Below the pieces are notes generated by a model. It was not told the origin of the DNA and ran no database searches. It saw only the letters and a program-made list of their open reading frames with translations. Below are positions 1-5,307 of a DNA stretch of 6,444 nt, in pieces. This DNA is from Calditrichia bacterium (lineage in GTDB: Bacteria > Calditrichota > Calditrichia > JAJRVZ01): positions 1-6,444 of the forward strand of contig DAOWAQ010000118.1 in NCBI GenBank assembly GCA_030634505.1, in the 5' to 3' direction. A program made the translations under genes and the position numbers. Position 1 is the first letter of the stretch. Every line of letters begins with the position of its first letter.

Positions 1-354
1 AGCGGCCATTCACCAGATGTATCAGCCTATAGCCAGATACCACTTGCCGATGGCCGGAATTTGATCGGTAATCCGTTTGATTTTGATATACCATTTAATA
101 ATTTATCAGTGAATGGAAGTCCACCTGATGCACAGTATCACGGATCAAGTGGTTGGACAAGCGGAGGAGATTTGAGAAAATGGGAAGGATTGGCAATTCA
201 CTCATCTGGTCCAAGTACATTAACAATTGTACCTCAATCAGGTCCCTTGTCTAATTATAAGATTTCTGATAGATTCAAAAATGATGAATGGGGCATTAAA
301 ATTTCTGCAAAAGGTGAGAATAGTACAGATCTTGATAATTATATCGGTGTATAA
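1..354 (+). CDS. Upstream (N-side) piece of the interrupted secreted protein, partial at the left edge
   Basis: The frame is open from the first base, so the real start lies outside the window. The TTG at 61 is just an internal Leu in 'GRNLIGNPFD'. The piece holds 'IGNPFDF', a Ser/Gly-rich stretch and 'WTSGGDLRKWEGLAIHSSGPSTLTIVP'. That is the beta-strand-rich 'L-x-x-W-x-G' segment often seen just before the sorting tail of large FCB-group surface proteins. It ends at TAA 352-354 after 'DNYIGV'. A product ending here would lack the sorting tail and so should not be exported to the surface by type IX secretion (inference). No enzyme motif is visible. Confidence 0.55.
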   Translation, partial: SGHSPDVSAYSQIPLADGRNLIGNPFDFDIPFNNLSVNGSPPDAQYHGSSGWTSGGDLRKWEGLAIHSSGPSTLTIVPQSGPLSNYKISDRFKNDEWGIKISAKGENSTDLDNYIGV

Positions 355-465
355 TTTAAAAATGATGAAACGCATAGAAATTTTTGGCATGAACCTCCGC
401 GATTACCAGAGGCTATCTCGCTGAGAATTAAACCAGTTCAAAATGAACTATATAAAAGTTGTAAT

Positions 466-1053
466 TTGGAAAATTCGATTTTATCTACTTTGATACAACC
501 AATTAGTAAAAAAGGATATTACTGGGATTTCGAATTAGTAGGTGATAAGGTTGGCGAGAATGTGAGACTCGATTTAGAGTATTTTGCAGAAATTCCCGAA
601 GAATTCAACAAATATCTCATTGACTTTAATTTTAATATCGTACATGAATTAAGTGATGATGTTGAATTTATTGATTTCAAAACAAATTATAGTAAAAAAT
701 GTGAGTTCAGAATTCTTATTGGAGATGAAAGTTATGTTGAAGCTAATTCAGGCGGCTTAGCAGTTGTACCAACTAAATTTGAGTTACGACAAAATTTTCC
801 AAATCCATTTAATCCTAATACACACATGATATTTTCATTGCCTCAGGACAACAAGGTGACACTCGAAGTTTATAACTTACTAGGACAAAAAGTAAGATCG
901 TTAATAAATAACGTAAATTTTCGCACAGGATATCATACAGTTGAATGGGACGGAAAAAATGATGCTGGTGAAAATGTTGCAAGTGGTATGTATGTATTTC
1001 GCCTGATTTCTGGTAAGGAAATAAATATGAAAAAAGGTATTTTATTAAGATAA
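466..1053 (+). CDS. Downstream piece with type IX secretion C-terminal sorting domain
   Basis: The frame is open from 355, directly after the in-frame TAA. TTG 466 is the first possible start codon in frame but has no Shine-Dalgarno sequence in front and no signal peptide after it, so independent translation is doubtful. Residues counted from 466: about 1-90 are a beta-rich segment ('YYWDFELVGD', 'EFRILIGDE'). Residues about 105-195 are the sorting tail, with 'FELRQNFPNPFNPNT' at 105-119, 'YNLLGQKV' at 136-143, 'WDGKNDAGENVASGMYVFRL' at 161-180 and a final 'MKKGILLR'. This tail also matches the FlgD-Ig-like fold. It is recognised by the outer-membrane type IX machinery and cleaved on export. 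The piece is best read as the C-terminal part of the gene that begins left of the window. Confidence 0.6.
   Translation: MENSILSTLIQPISKKGYYWDFELVGDKVGENVRLDLEYFAEIPEEFNKYLIDFNFNIVHELSDDVEFIDFKTNYSKKCEFRILIGDESYVEANSGGLAVVPTKFELRQNFPNPFNPNTHMIFSLPQDNKVTLEVYNLLGQKVRSLINNVNFRTGYHTVEWDGKNDAGENVASGMYVFRLISGKEINMKKGILLR
778..1050 (+). other. Type IX secretion (Por) C-terminal sorting domain / FlgD-Ig-like domain
   Basis: This region codes for about 91 residues with the hallmark order of the family. It starts with 'QNFPNPFNPNT', continues with a beta strand ending in 'FSLPQDNKVTLEVYNLLGQKV', then a 'GYHTVEWDGKNDAGENVASGMYVFRL' strand pair, and a last Lys-rich strand at the stop. Such tails target proteins across the outer membrane in FCB-group bacteria. 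The motif form with 'NPFNP' is typical of Ignavibacteria, Calditrichota, Marinimicrobia and relatives. Confidence 0.9.
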
Positions 1054-1083
1054 TATGATATTCGGAATATTCATGAAGAATAT

Positions 1084-1088
1084 AGGAG
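1084..1088 (+). promoter_or_regulatory. Ribosome binding site AGGAG for the CsgG-like gene
   Basis: AGGAG lies 7 bases before ATG 1096. It is one of the clearest Shine-Dalgarno sites in the window and fixes the start of the gene. Confidence 0.75.
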
Positions 1089-1095
1089 CAAAACC

Positions 1096-1752
1096 ATGAA
1101 AAATATAACAACATGGATAATGATATCTTCATTCATTTTTTATATAATAATAGGAAATCTTTCCAATTCTTATGCTCAGCAAAAACAAAAAACTACTATT
1201 GCAGTACTGACATTTCAGTCAAAAGGTGGGATATCCGGAAACGAAGCATCAACATTAACCGACAGATTAAGGACAGAGCTGGTTAAACTTGGTACTTTCA
1301 CTATTCTGGAAAGAGGACAGATGAATGAGATTCTAGAAGAACAGGGATTCAGTGCCTCCGGATGTACAAGTTCTGAATGTGCTATTGAAGCGGGAAGATT
1401 GCTTGGCGTACAAATGATGATTGCCGGAGATGTTGGAAAAGTAGGAAATGTATTAACTATTGATGTTAGATTGTTCGATGTTTCTACCGGAAGAATAGTA
1501 CGGGCAATTCAAGAAGATCACAGAGGAGATGTTTCAGGTTTGTTAAAAGTTATGAAAAGAATTGCAAGAAAAGCTGCGGGTTTAAAGGTAGATGAAGATA
1601 AAGGTGGGGGCTTTCCATGGTTATGGGTTGGACTTGGAGTTGTAGTTTTAGGTGGGGGCGCAGCTGTCCTTCTTGGTGGCAGTGATACTACCAGTGATCC
1701 GGAGCCGACAGATAATTCTTTACCAGATCCTAGTTGGCCACCTGGAAACTAG
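1096..1752 (+). CDS. CsgG-like / TolB N-terminal-like periplasmic or outer-membrane-associated protein
   Basis: A 218-residue protein. Residues 1-27 form a signal peptide with a Lys at the start, a hydrophobic core and an 'SYA-QQ' cleavage site. Residues 34-150 resemble the CsgG / TolB N-terminal fold: 'IAVLTFQ' (35-41), 'LTDRLRTELVKLGTFTILERGQMNEILEEQ' (54-83), 'GVQMMIAGDVGKVG' (104-117) and 'IDVRLFDVSTGRIV' (122-135). A Cys pair, C90 and C95, sits in 'GCTSSECAIEAG', a segment I recall in relatives of this family. A Gly/Val-rich hydrophobic stretch at 173-195 could be a membrane segment, followed by a Pro-rich tail ending 'LPDPSWPPGN'. There is no lipobox Cys, unlike the curli secretion lipoprotein CsgG. 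Such proteins are thought to bind or build envelope assemblies, but no specific role can be given. It starts 42 bases after the sorting-tail gene and may share its transcript. Confidence 0.8.
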   Translation: MKNITTWIMISSFIFYIIIGNLSNSYAQQKQKTTIAVLTFQSKGGISGNEASTLTDRLRTELVKLGTFTILERGQMNEILEEQGFSASGCTSSECAIEAGRLLGVQMMIAGDVGKVGNVLTIDVRLFDVSTGRIVRAIQEDHRGDVSGLLKVMKRIARKAAGLKVDEDKGGGFPWLWVGLGVVVLGGGAAVLLGGSDTTSDPEPTDNSLPDPSWPPGN

Positions 1753-1759
1753 TTAGTTT

Positions 1760-1806
1760 TTAATATTGAGTTCAAAAATCAGAAAAAGTAACTTGAAAAA
1801 TATTAA
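1760..1806. repeat. Imperfect inverted repeat between the CsgG-like gene and the small membrane protein gene
   Basis: TTAATATT (1760-1767) pairs exactly with AATATTAA (1799-1806), and inside it TTCAA (1771-1775) pairs with TTGAA (1793-1797). The stem is 13 pairs with a small internal bulge and a 17-base loop. It sits 8 bases after the stop at 1752 and directly before the GGAGAG ribosome site of the next gene. It could be a weak processing or operator site. In DNA this A/T-rich it could also be chance. Confidence 0.3.
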
Positions 1807-1808
1807 GT

Positions 1809-1814
1809 GGAGAG
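1809..1814 (+). promoter_or_regulatory. Ribosome binding site GGAGAG deciding the start at 1822
   Basis: GGAGAG lies 7 bases before ATG 1822. It overlaps the alternative GTG at 1807, which has no such site upstream. This favours ATG 1822 as the real start. Confidence 0.7.
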
Positions 1815-1821
1815 ATTAAAT

Positions 1822-2151
1822 ATGAAGCAACAAAACCTATTGATGAAACTCGTAATTATTATAGTACTAATAAATTCATTATTTTTAGTAAAATGGATCG
1901 TTGAAGCCGGTAGTACAAAGGCATACGCACAAGAAATAAGTAAGGCAGAAATTGGTAGATATCAGCTACAATATGTACCAACGAATGATGGAAGTGATCC
2001 AAGATATCTGCTACTTGATACTGCTACAGGAATATTCTGGGAAGCCAAGGGATATATAGAAAATATTGATAATTTTTGTATCTATTCTGCATCTGATTTA
2101 AAAATTGCCAAGATCGGAAATCATACAGTGAGTATGCATAAGCACAAATAG
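1822..2151 (+). CDS. Small membrane-anchored or exported protein of unknown function
   Basis: A 109-residue protein from ATG 1822; the frame also allows GTG 1807, giving 114 residues, but the ribosome site supports 1822. Residues 1-24 have two Lys-containing positive ends around a strong hydrophobic core ('LVIIIVLINSLFLV'). This is either a signal anchor or, with 'KAYA-QE' at 33-38, a cleavable signal peptide. The rest is a short soluble domain containing 'IGRYQLQYV' (44-52) and 'YLLLDTATGIFWEA' (62-75). The pattern 'GRYQ...' then 'DT-x-TG-x-x-W' recurs in small uncharacterised bacterial proteins I have seen, but I know no function for it. The C terminus is basic with three His. It lies 69 bases after the CsgG-like gene in the same direction, so the two may act in the same envelope compartment (inference). 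Confidence 0.65.
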   Translation: MKQQNLLMKLVIIIVLINSLFLVKWIVEAGSTKAYAQEISKAEIGRYQLQYVPTNDGSDPRYLLLDTATGIFWEAKGYIENIDNFCIYSASDLKIAKIGNHTVSMHKHK

Positions 2152-2163
2152 TTTTACTTTAGT

Positions 2164-2186
2164 AATATAAAAATAATTTTTATATT
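2164..2186 (+). repeat. Perfect 10-bp A/T hairpin after the small protein gene
   Basis: AATATAAAAA (2164-2173) and TTTTTATATT (2177-2186) are exact inverted copies around a 3-base loop. The hairpin begins 12 bases after the stop at 2151. It could be a weak terminator-like or mRNA-end structure, but it has no G-C pair and no long T run after it. It shares 2181-2186 with a second possible hairpin over the next start codon. Confidence 0.35.
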
Positions 2187-2217
2187 TGAGAAAATAATTT
2201 TATATTTTTCAAATATG
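2181..2217 (+). repeat. Inverted repeat covering the start codon of the biotin-ligase-like gene
   Basis: TATTTGAGAAA (2183-2193) pairs with TTTTTCAAATA (2205-2215) over 11 positions, including one G-U pair, with an 11-base loop. The pairing extends outward by A2182-T2216 and a T2181-G2217 wobble, so the ATG at 2215-2217 would be inside the stem. No clear Shine-Dalgarno sequence is seen before this ATG. The stem is weak (one G-C pair), so a translational role is only a possibility. Confidence 0.3.
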
Positions 2218-3147
2218 ATTATTTATGCTGATTACAAAAAATATGCTTTAAAAGTTTTACCCGCTATAAAATCGTGGAAATCTGTTAATATTGAAAAATT
2301 TAACACTTCTGATAATTCTTTTATTCACAAAATATTCAAAAAAAAACTTTTATATTTTACGGAAACAGACTTTATTCCTGATTGGCAATATTTATTTATT
2401 ACAAAACATTCTGATCAATCACAATTTGATCTGCTTTACAATTTAAGCAAAAATAATCCTAAATTACCTGATGGCATTCTTTGTTTGGCAGATTCAGGTT
2501 CTAATTTTCATGGATATAGAAATAGAGAGTGGAATGCTCATTCCGGAAATTTGCATTTGTCAATTTTCAAAAAACCCAATAAACCAGTACTAAATTTTAA
2601 TGTGGGTTTTACCATTTTGGCAGCAGTATCGGTAATTCAAACTTTAGACAAGATTCCGGGAATGAAAAATAAAGCTGGAATTAAATGGGTGAATGATATT
2701 CTTATTGATAATGCCAAAATTAGTGGGGTAATCACACAAACCATATCACAACAGGATATTGTTACTGCAGTGGTATTTGGTATAGGCTTAAATATTGAAA
2801 AAGCGCCAACAATTGAATCAAATACTTTTGTACATAAATCAACATGTCTCTATGACCACATTAAAAAAGATGACATCGGCATATCGGAAATATTCAGAAC
2901 TTTGATTGATAATTTATCTAAGAATTATAAAATGTTGTTAGATGGAGATTATCAAATCCTATTGAATTTCTATAAAAAAAGATCTCTAATTCTAAACAGG
3001 GAAGTAGCGATATATACCGATCCGATTGAAGGAGAAGATTCTCTTATTATAAAAGGAAAAGTCAACAAAATTGGAAATGATTTGGAACTATATATTGATG
3101 GAAATGATAATCCTGTTAGACAAGGAAGAATCGTACTATTAGATTAA
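2215..3147 (+). CDS. Biotin--protein ligase-like enzyme (BirA/BPL catalytic domain) with altered adenylate loop
   Basis: A 310-residue protein. The family activates biotin with ATP to biotinyl-5'-AMP and transfers it to a Lys of a carrier domain. Family signatures are 'SGNLHLSI' (110-117, usual GNLYLS), 'GIKWVNDILIDNAKISGVI' (155-173, the KWPND...K-ISG-I motif) and 'VVFGIGLNIE' (186-195, GIGINV). A C-terminal beta-rich part (about 255-310) fits the small BPL C-terminal domain. There is no N-terminal helix-turn-helix, so it should not be a biotin-operon repressor. Residues 1-50 are not recognised. The ATP/biotin loop is odd: 'GSNFHGYRNREW' (95-106) replaces GRGRRGR-K-W. ATG 2215 has no good ribosome site, and the gene looks more A/T-rich than oadA. 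It lies just upstream of the Na+-pump genes, whose alpha subunit needs biotin. A ligase for another acyl group is less likely but not excluded. Confidence 0.85.
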   Translation: MIIYADYKKYALKVLPAIKSWKSVNIEKFNTSDNSFIHKIFKKKLLYFTETDFIPDWQYLFITKHSDQSQFDLLYNLSKNNPKLPDGILCLADSGSNFHGYRNREWNAHSGNLHLSIFKKPNKPVLNFNVGFTILAAVSVIQTLDKIPGMKNKAGIKWVNDILIDNAKISGVITQTISQQDIVTAVVFGIGLNIEKAPTIESNTFVHKSTCLYDHIKKDDIGISEIFRTLIDNLSKNYKMLLDGDYQILLNFYKKRSLILNREVAIYTDPIEGEDSLIIKGKVNKIGNDLELYIDGNDNPVRQGRIVLLD

Positions 3148-3169
3148 TGAAAAAAAGTAATAAAAAATG

Positions 3170-3198
3170 TTGATTCTTTTAAAAACTAATCATATTAT
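3170..3198 (+). promoter_or_regulatory. Possible sigma70-type promoter for the oad genes
   Basis: TTGATT (3170-3175) and TATTAT (3193-3198) are 17 bases apart, in the 110-base gap between the ligase gene and the gamma gene. This fits a -35/-10 pair. The surrounding A/T richness makes chance matches common, and promoters in some FCB-group bacteria differ from this form. The rest of the gap (3148-3257) shows no gene and no strong terminator. The ligase gene ends in tandem stops, TAA TGA. Confidence 0.35.
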
Positions 3199-3257
3199 AT
3201 ATACAATACATCGTGACTAATTATAAAAATCAATCAAATTAATAATGTTGGGATATT

Positions 3258-3470
3258 ATGGATACTCAAAATTTATTATTCATTAGTATTTCTGCATTTA
3301 TCGCCGTATTTTTTGTCCTATCTGTTATCGCTATTTTGATGAAAATTATTCTTTTAATATTCCCTGAATCCAATTCGGACAATGATACAGCAATGTATGC
3401 AGCAATTGGTGCAACAGTAAGTACTTTATTTCCCGGTACAAAAATTACAAAAATAGAGGAAGAAAAATGA
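3258..3470 (+). CDS. oadG: Small membrane subunit (gamma, OadG-like) of a sodium-pumping decarboxylase
   Basis: A 70-residue protein with one membrane helix at about 7-35 and a short cytoplasmic tail, 'DTAMYAAIGATVSTLFPGTKITKIEEEK'. The Ala-rich 'YAAIGA' and acidic/Lys end are typical of OadG/MmdD-type gamma subunits. In these complexes the gamma subunit joins the soluble alpha subunit to the membrane beta subunit. It is slightly short for the family and lacks the His-rich metal-binding end reported for the Klebsiella protein. The identification rests largely on size, topology and position right before OadA. ATG 3258 has a partial site, GGGA (3250-3253), 4 bases upstream. Its TGA overlaps the ATG of the alpha gene (ATGA, 3467-3470), which suggests translational coupling. 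Confidence 0.75.
   Translation: MDTQNLLFISISAFIAVFFVLSVIAILMKIILLIFPESNSDNDTAMYAAIGATVSTLFPGTKITKIEEEK
3455..3460 (+). promoter_or_regulatory. Ribosome binding site AGAGGA for oadA, inside the end of oadG
   Basis: AGAGGA lies 6 bases before ATG 3467 and within the last codons of the gamma gene. Together with the ATGA overlap it supports coupled translation of gamma and alpha and fixes the alpha start. Confidence 0.65.
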
Positions 3471-5296
3471 TTTTATCAAAATTTCCAAAAAAAATCAGAG
3501 TAATGATCACTCCATTCCGTGATGGATTACAAAGTTCATTCGGTGGAAAGGTAAGGTTAAATGATTTTCTACCTGCTATGAAAGCGGCAGCAGAAATTGG
3601 TATTAATCATATGGAATTTGGTGGTGGAGCAAGATATCAAGCCCCATGTTTTTATCTTGGAGAAAATCCATTTGAGACAATGCAAACAATGCGTGATACT
3701 GTAGGTCCTGATGTAGATTTACAAATATTAACCAGATCGGTTTCAGGGGTGACCTTAACCACGCAATCAATGGAAGGATTAGACCTACAAGCCAAATTAA
3801 TGAAAAAATATGGCACCACTTGGGACAGAAATTTCGATTATATGAATGATGTAGAAAATCTGGTTAAAACAGGAAAACCTATTGTAGATGCAGGTATGCA
3901 TCACCAGGCTTGTATAGCTTTGATGGGATTACCGTTTAAATCGGATAAAGTCCATACTGCAGAATTTTACATCAATATTGGAAAAAGATTACTGGAAAAT
4001 GATGTGCAAATCGATAGCCTCTGTTTAAAAGACGCCAGTGGAACTACAGATCCAAAAACTATTTATGATACAGCAATTGGACTAAAGAAAATCATGCCAC
4101 CGGAAATGCCGCTTTGGATGCATACACATGATACTGCTAGTATGGCAGTTGCTTGTTATATGGCTGCTATTGAGGGTGGTGCAGATGGTGTTGATCTTTC
4201 GGTTAGACCAATGGCAAGTGGTACAGTACAACCTGACGCACGTTCATTGGATCATGCCTTAAAAGGTACAGGATATTCATTAAATATAGATGTATCAAAA
4301 ATAACAATAATTGAAGACTTATTGAACGAAGGATTAAAAGATTACGCTTTTAATCCAACAACAACGACTGCTGATGCACGTGTACTTGGATTTCCAATGC
4401 CGGGTGGCGCTATCGGTCCAAATGTGCACATGATGGTAAAAGCAGGAATACTAGATAAATATAGTGAAGTATTAGCCGAATTTCCTGTAGTTGTTGAAGC
4501 CGGTGGAGCATGGACAAGTGTTACTCCGGGAAGTCAACAATATTGGCTACAGGCATTTAATAATGTTATGTATGGAAGATGGGAAAAAATTGAAGCCGGT
4601 TATGGCAGAGCAATATTAGGATATTTTGGCAAAACTCCATTGCCACCTGATCCGGAAGTCATAAAAAAAGCATCAGAACAATTGGATCTACCCATATTTG
4701 AAGGAGATCCATTAGAAGCAGCTCCTAAAAATGTTGAACCAGCAAAAAAAGTTTTAGAAGAAAATAACATTGAAGTTAATGACACTAATATATTTCTGGT
4801 TCTCGCAGCAATGGTCCCCGGTAAAAAGATAGAGATAAACGAAGGACTAAAACTTTTAAAAGGAAATGGTAAAATAGATATTCCTCTAAAGAAAAAAGAA
4901 GAGCCTGTAAAAGCTGCAGTAATCGCACCTGCACTTACAGCACCTACGTTAGGTCAACCAGTTAAATCAAAATGCATTATAGAGGAAAATGGAAAATCCA
5001 GAACATTTAATATCACAATAGAGCCCATTCAATCAAGTGCAAAAGAAACTGTTTCAGTTAAATCCGAAGGCAGCGGAGGAGTTCCCGTATTTTCTACTTT
5101 TTCAGGAGCTGTGGATGTTGTTGACATATTAGTAAAAGTAGGGGATAACGTTTCGAAAGGACAAGTTATTGTTCAGGTAGAAGCAATGAAAGCGAAACAT
5201 GATATTAAAGCGCCCAAAGACGGAACAATCCAAAACATTTATATTGCAGTCGGTGATGAAATAGACAATTCAAAACCTATGCTTACTATTTCTTAA
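3467..5296 (+). CDS. oadA: Oxaloacetate decarboxylase alpha subunit (carboxyltransferase plus biotinyl domain)
   Basis: A 609-residue protein, normal full length. It removes the carboxyl group of oxaloacetate (giving pyruvate) and places it on its own biotin, in the cytoplasm at the membrane complex. Residues about 10-270 are the metal-dependent TIM-barrel carboxyltransferase domain. Visible active-site residues are R18-D19 and Q22 ('FRDGLQS'), R90 ('ILTR'), K188 ('LKDASG', the carbamylated metal-binding Lys) and H219/H221 ('MHTHDT'). Residues about 290-470 are the PYC/OADA conserved region, with 'PMPGGAIGPN' (310-319) and T353 in 'VTPGSQ', the catalytic Thr position. A Lys/Ala/Pro-rich linker (about 475-540) leads to the biotinyl domain (540-609) with acceptor Lys575 in 'VEAMKAKHDI'. 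The usual AMKM reads AMKA here. The first motif also lacks the common DTTLRDAH form. Pyruvate carboxylase subunit B is the main alternative, but the adjacent gamma and beta genes favour the Na+ pump. Confidence 0.93.
   Translation: MILSKFPKKIRVMITPFRDGLQSSFGGKVRLNDFLPAMKAAAEIGINHMEFGGGARYQAPCFYLGENPFETMQTMRDTVGPDVDLQILTRSVSGVTLTTQSMEGLDLQAKLMKKYGTTWDRNFDYMNDVENLVKTGKPIVDAGMHHQACIALMGLPFKSDKVHTAEFYINIGKRLLENDVQIDSLCLKDASGTTDPKTIYDTAIGLKKIMPPEMPLWMHTHDTASMAVACYMAAIEGGADGVDLSVRPMASGTVQPDARSLDHALKGTGYSLNIDVSKITIIEDLLNEGLKDYAFNPTTTTADARVLGFPMPGGAIGPNVHMMVKAGILDKYSEVLAEFPVVVEAGGAWTSVTPGSQQYWLQAFNNVMYGRWEKIEAGYGRAILGYFGKTPLPPDPEVIKKASEQLDLPIFEGDPLEAAPKNVEPAKKVLEENNIEVNDTNIFLVLAAMVPGKKIEINEGLKLLKGNGKIDIPLKKKEEPVKAAVIAPALTAPTLGQPVKSKCIIEENGKSRTFNITIEPIQSSAKETVSVKSEGSGGVPVFSTFSGAVDVVDILVKVGDNVSKGQVIVQVEAMKAKHDIKAPKDGTIQNIYIAVGDEIDNSKPMLTIS
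5072..5293 (+). other. Biotinyl (BCCP-like) domain of OadA with acceptor Lys575
   Basis: This region codes for residues about 536-609. It has 'FSTFSGAVDVVDILVKVGD', 'VSKGQVIVQVEAMKAKHD' and 'IKAPKDGTI', then 'VGDEIDNSKPMLTI'. This is the two-fold hammerhead pattern of biotinyl domains, with the acceptor Lys in the hairpin turn (codon 5189-5191). Met574 before it is kept, but the residue after it is Ala rather than Met. Confidence 0.88.
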
Positions 5297-5299
5297 AGG
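5295..5299 (+). promoter_or_regulatory. Ribosome binding site AAAGG for oadB, overlapping the oadA stop
   Basis: AAAGG lies 8 bases before ATG 5308 and shares two bases with the TAA stop of oadA (5294-5296). This supports the beta start and a shared mRNA. Confidence 0.6.
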
Positions 5300-5307
5300 C
5301 TTTTACT

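Larger units (their letters stand above)
1..1053 (+). pseudogene. Type IX-secreted surface protein gene interrupted by one in-frame TAA (5' end outside window)
   Basis: The whole stretch reads as a single frame from base 1 to a TAA at 1051-1053, broken only by TAA at 352-354. Both sides look like parts of the same FCB-group secreted protein architecture. Before the stop are 'NLIGNPFDFDIPF' and 'GWTSGGDLRKWEG', followed by 'DNYIGV'. After it are 'NFWHEPPR' and 'GYYWDFELVGD', then the C-terminal sorting tail. In similar proteins an 'N-x-IG' segment runs directly into an 'EPP' segment, so the two halves are expected to be continuous. No frame shift is needed to join them, and there is no ATG, GTG or TTG in frame between 355 and 465. 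TAA also ends three other genes here, so code reassignment is unlikely. I call it a nonsense-mutated gene. A base-call error or programmed readthrough would look the same. The specific function is unknown. Confidence 0.7.

Noticed and set aside
61..354. TTG 61 as the start of a separate 97-residue gene
   Set aside because: The same frame is open back to base 1 with similar sequence, and no ribosome site precedes 61, so it is an internal Leu of a gene cut by the window edge.
352..354. Stop-codon reassignment explaining the in-frame TAA
   Set aside because: TAA ends the ligase, oadA and oadB genes at their expected lengths, and TAG and TGA end other genes here, so all three act as normal stops.
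274..369. Near-repeat encoding FKNDE at 274-288 and 355-369 (14 of 15 bases equal)
   Set aside because: It is short and isolated, flanks show no further similarity, and A/T-rich codons for these residues recur easily. It is not enough to claim a duplication that created the stop.
227..424. 65-residue reading frame overlapping the interrupted gene
   Set aside because: It is in another frame of the surface-protein gene and has no recognisable motif or ribosome site. It also does not bridge the in-frame stop as a frameshifted continuation.
1057..1083. GATATTC / GAATAT inverted elements before the CsgG-like gene
   Set aside because: The stem is only 6 bp (1067-1072 with 1078-1083), all but one pair A-T, and is within chance for this base composition.
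815..1132. Minus-strand reading frame opposite the sorting domain
   Set aside because: The + strand clearly encodes the sorting tail and the CsgG-like signal peptide. The reverse frame has low-complexity His/Tyr-rich sequence and no family resemblance.
1807..1821. GTG 1807 as the start of the small membrane protein
   Set aside because: The GGAGAG site overlaps this codon and is well spaced for ATG 1822 instead.
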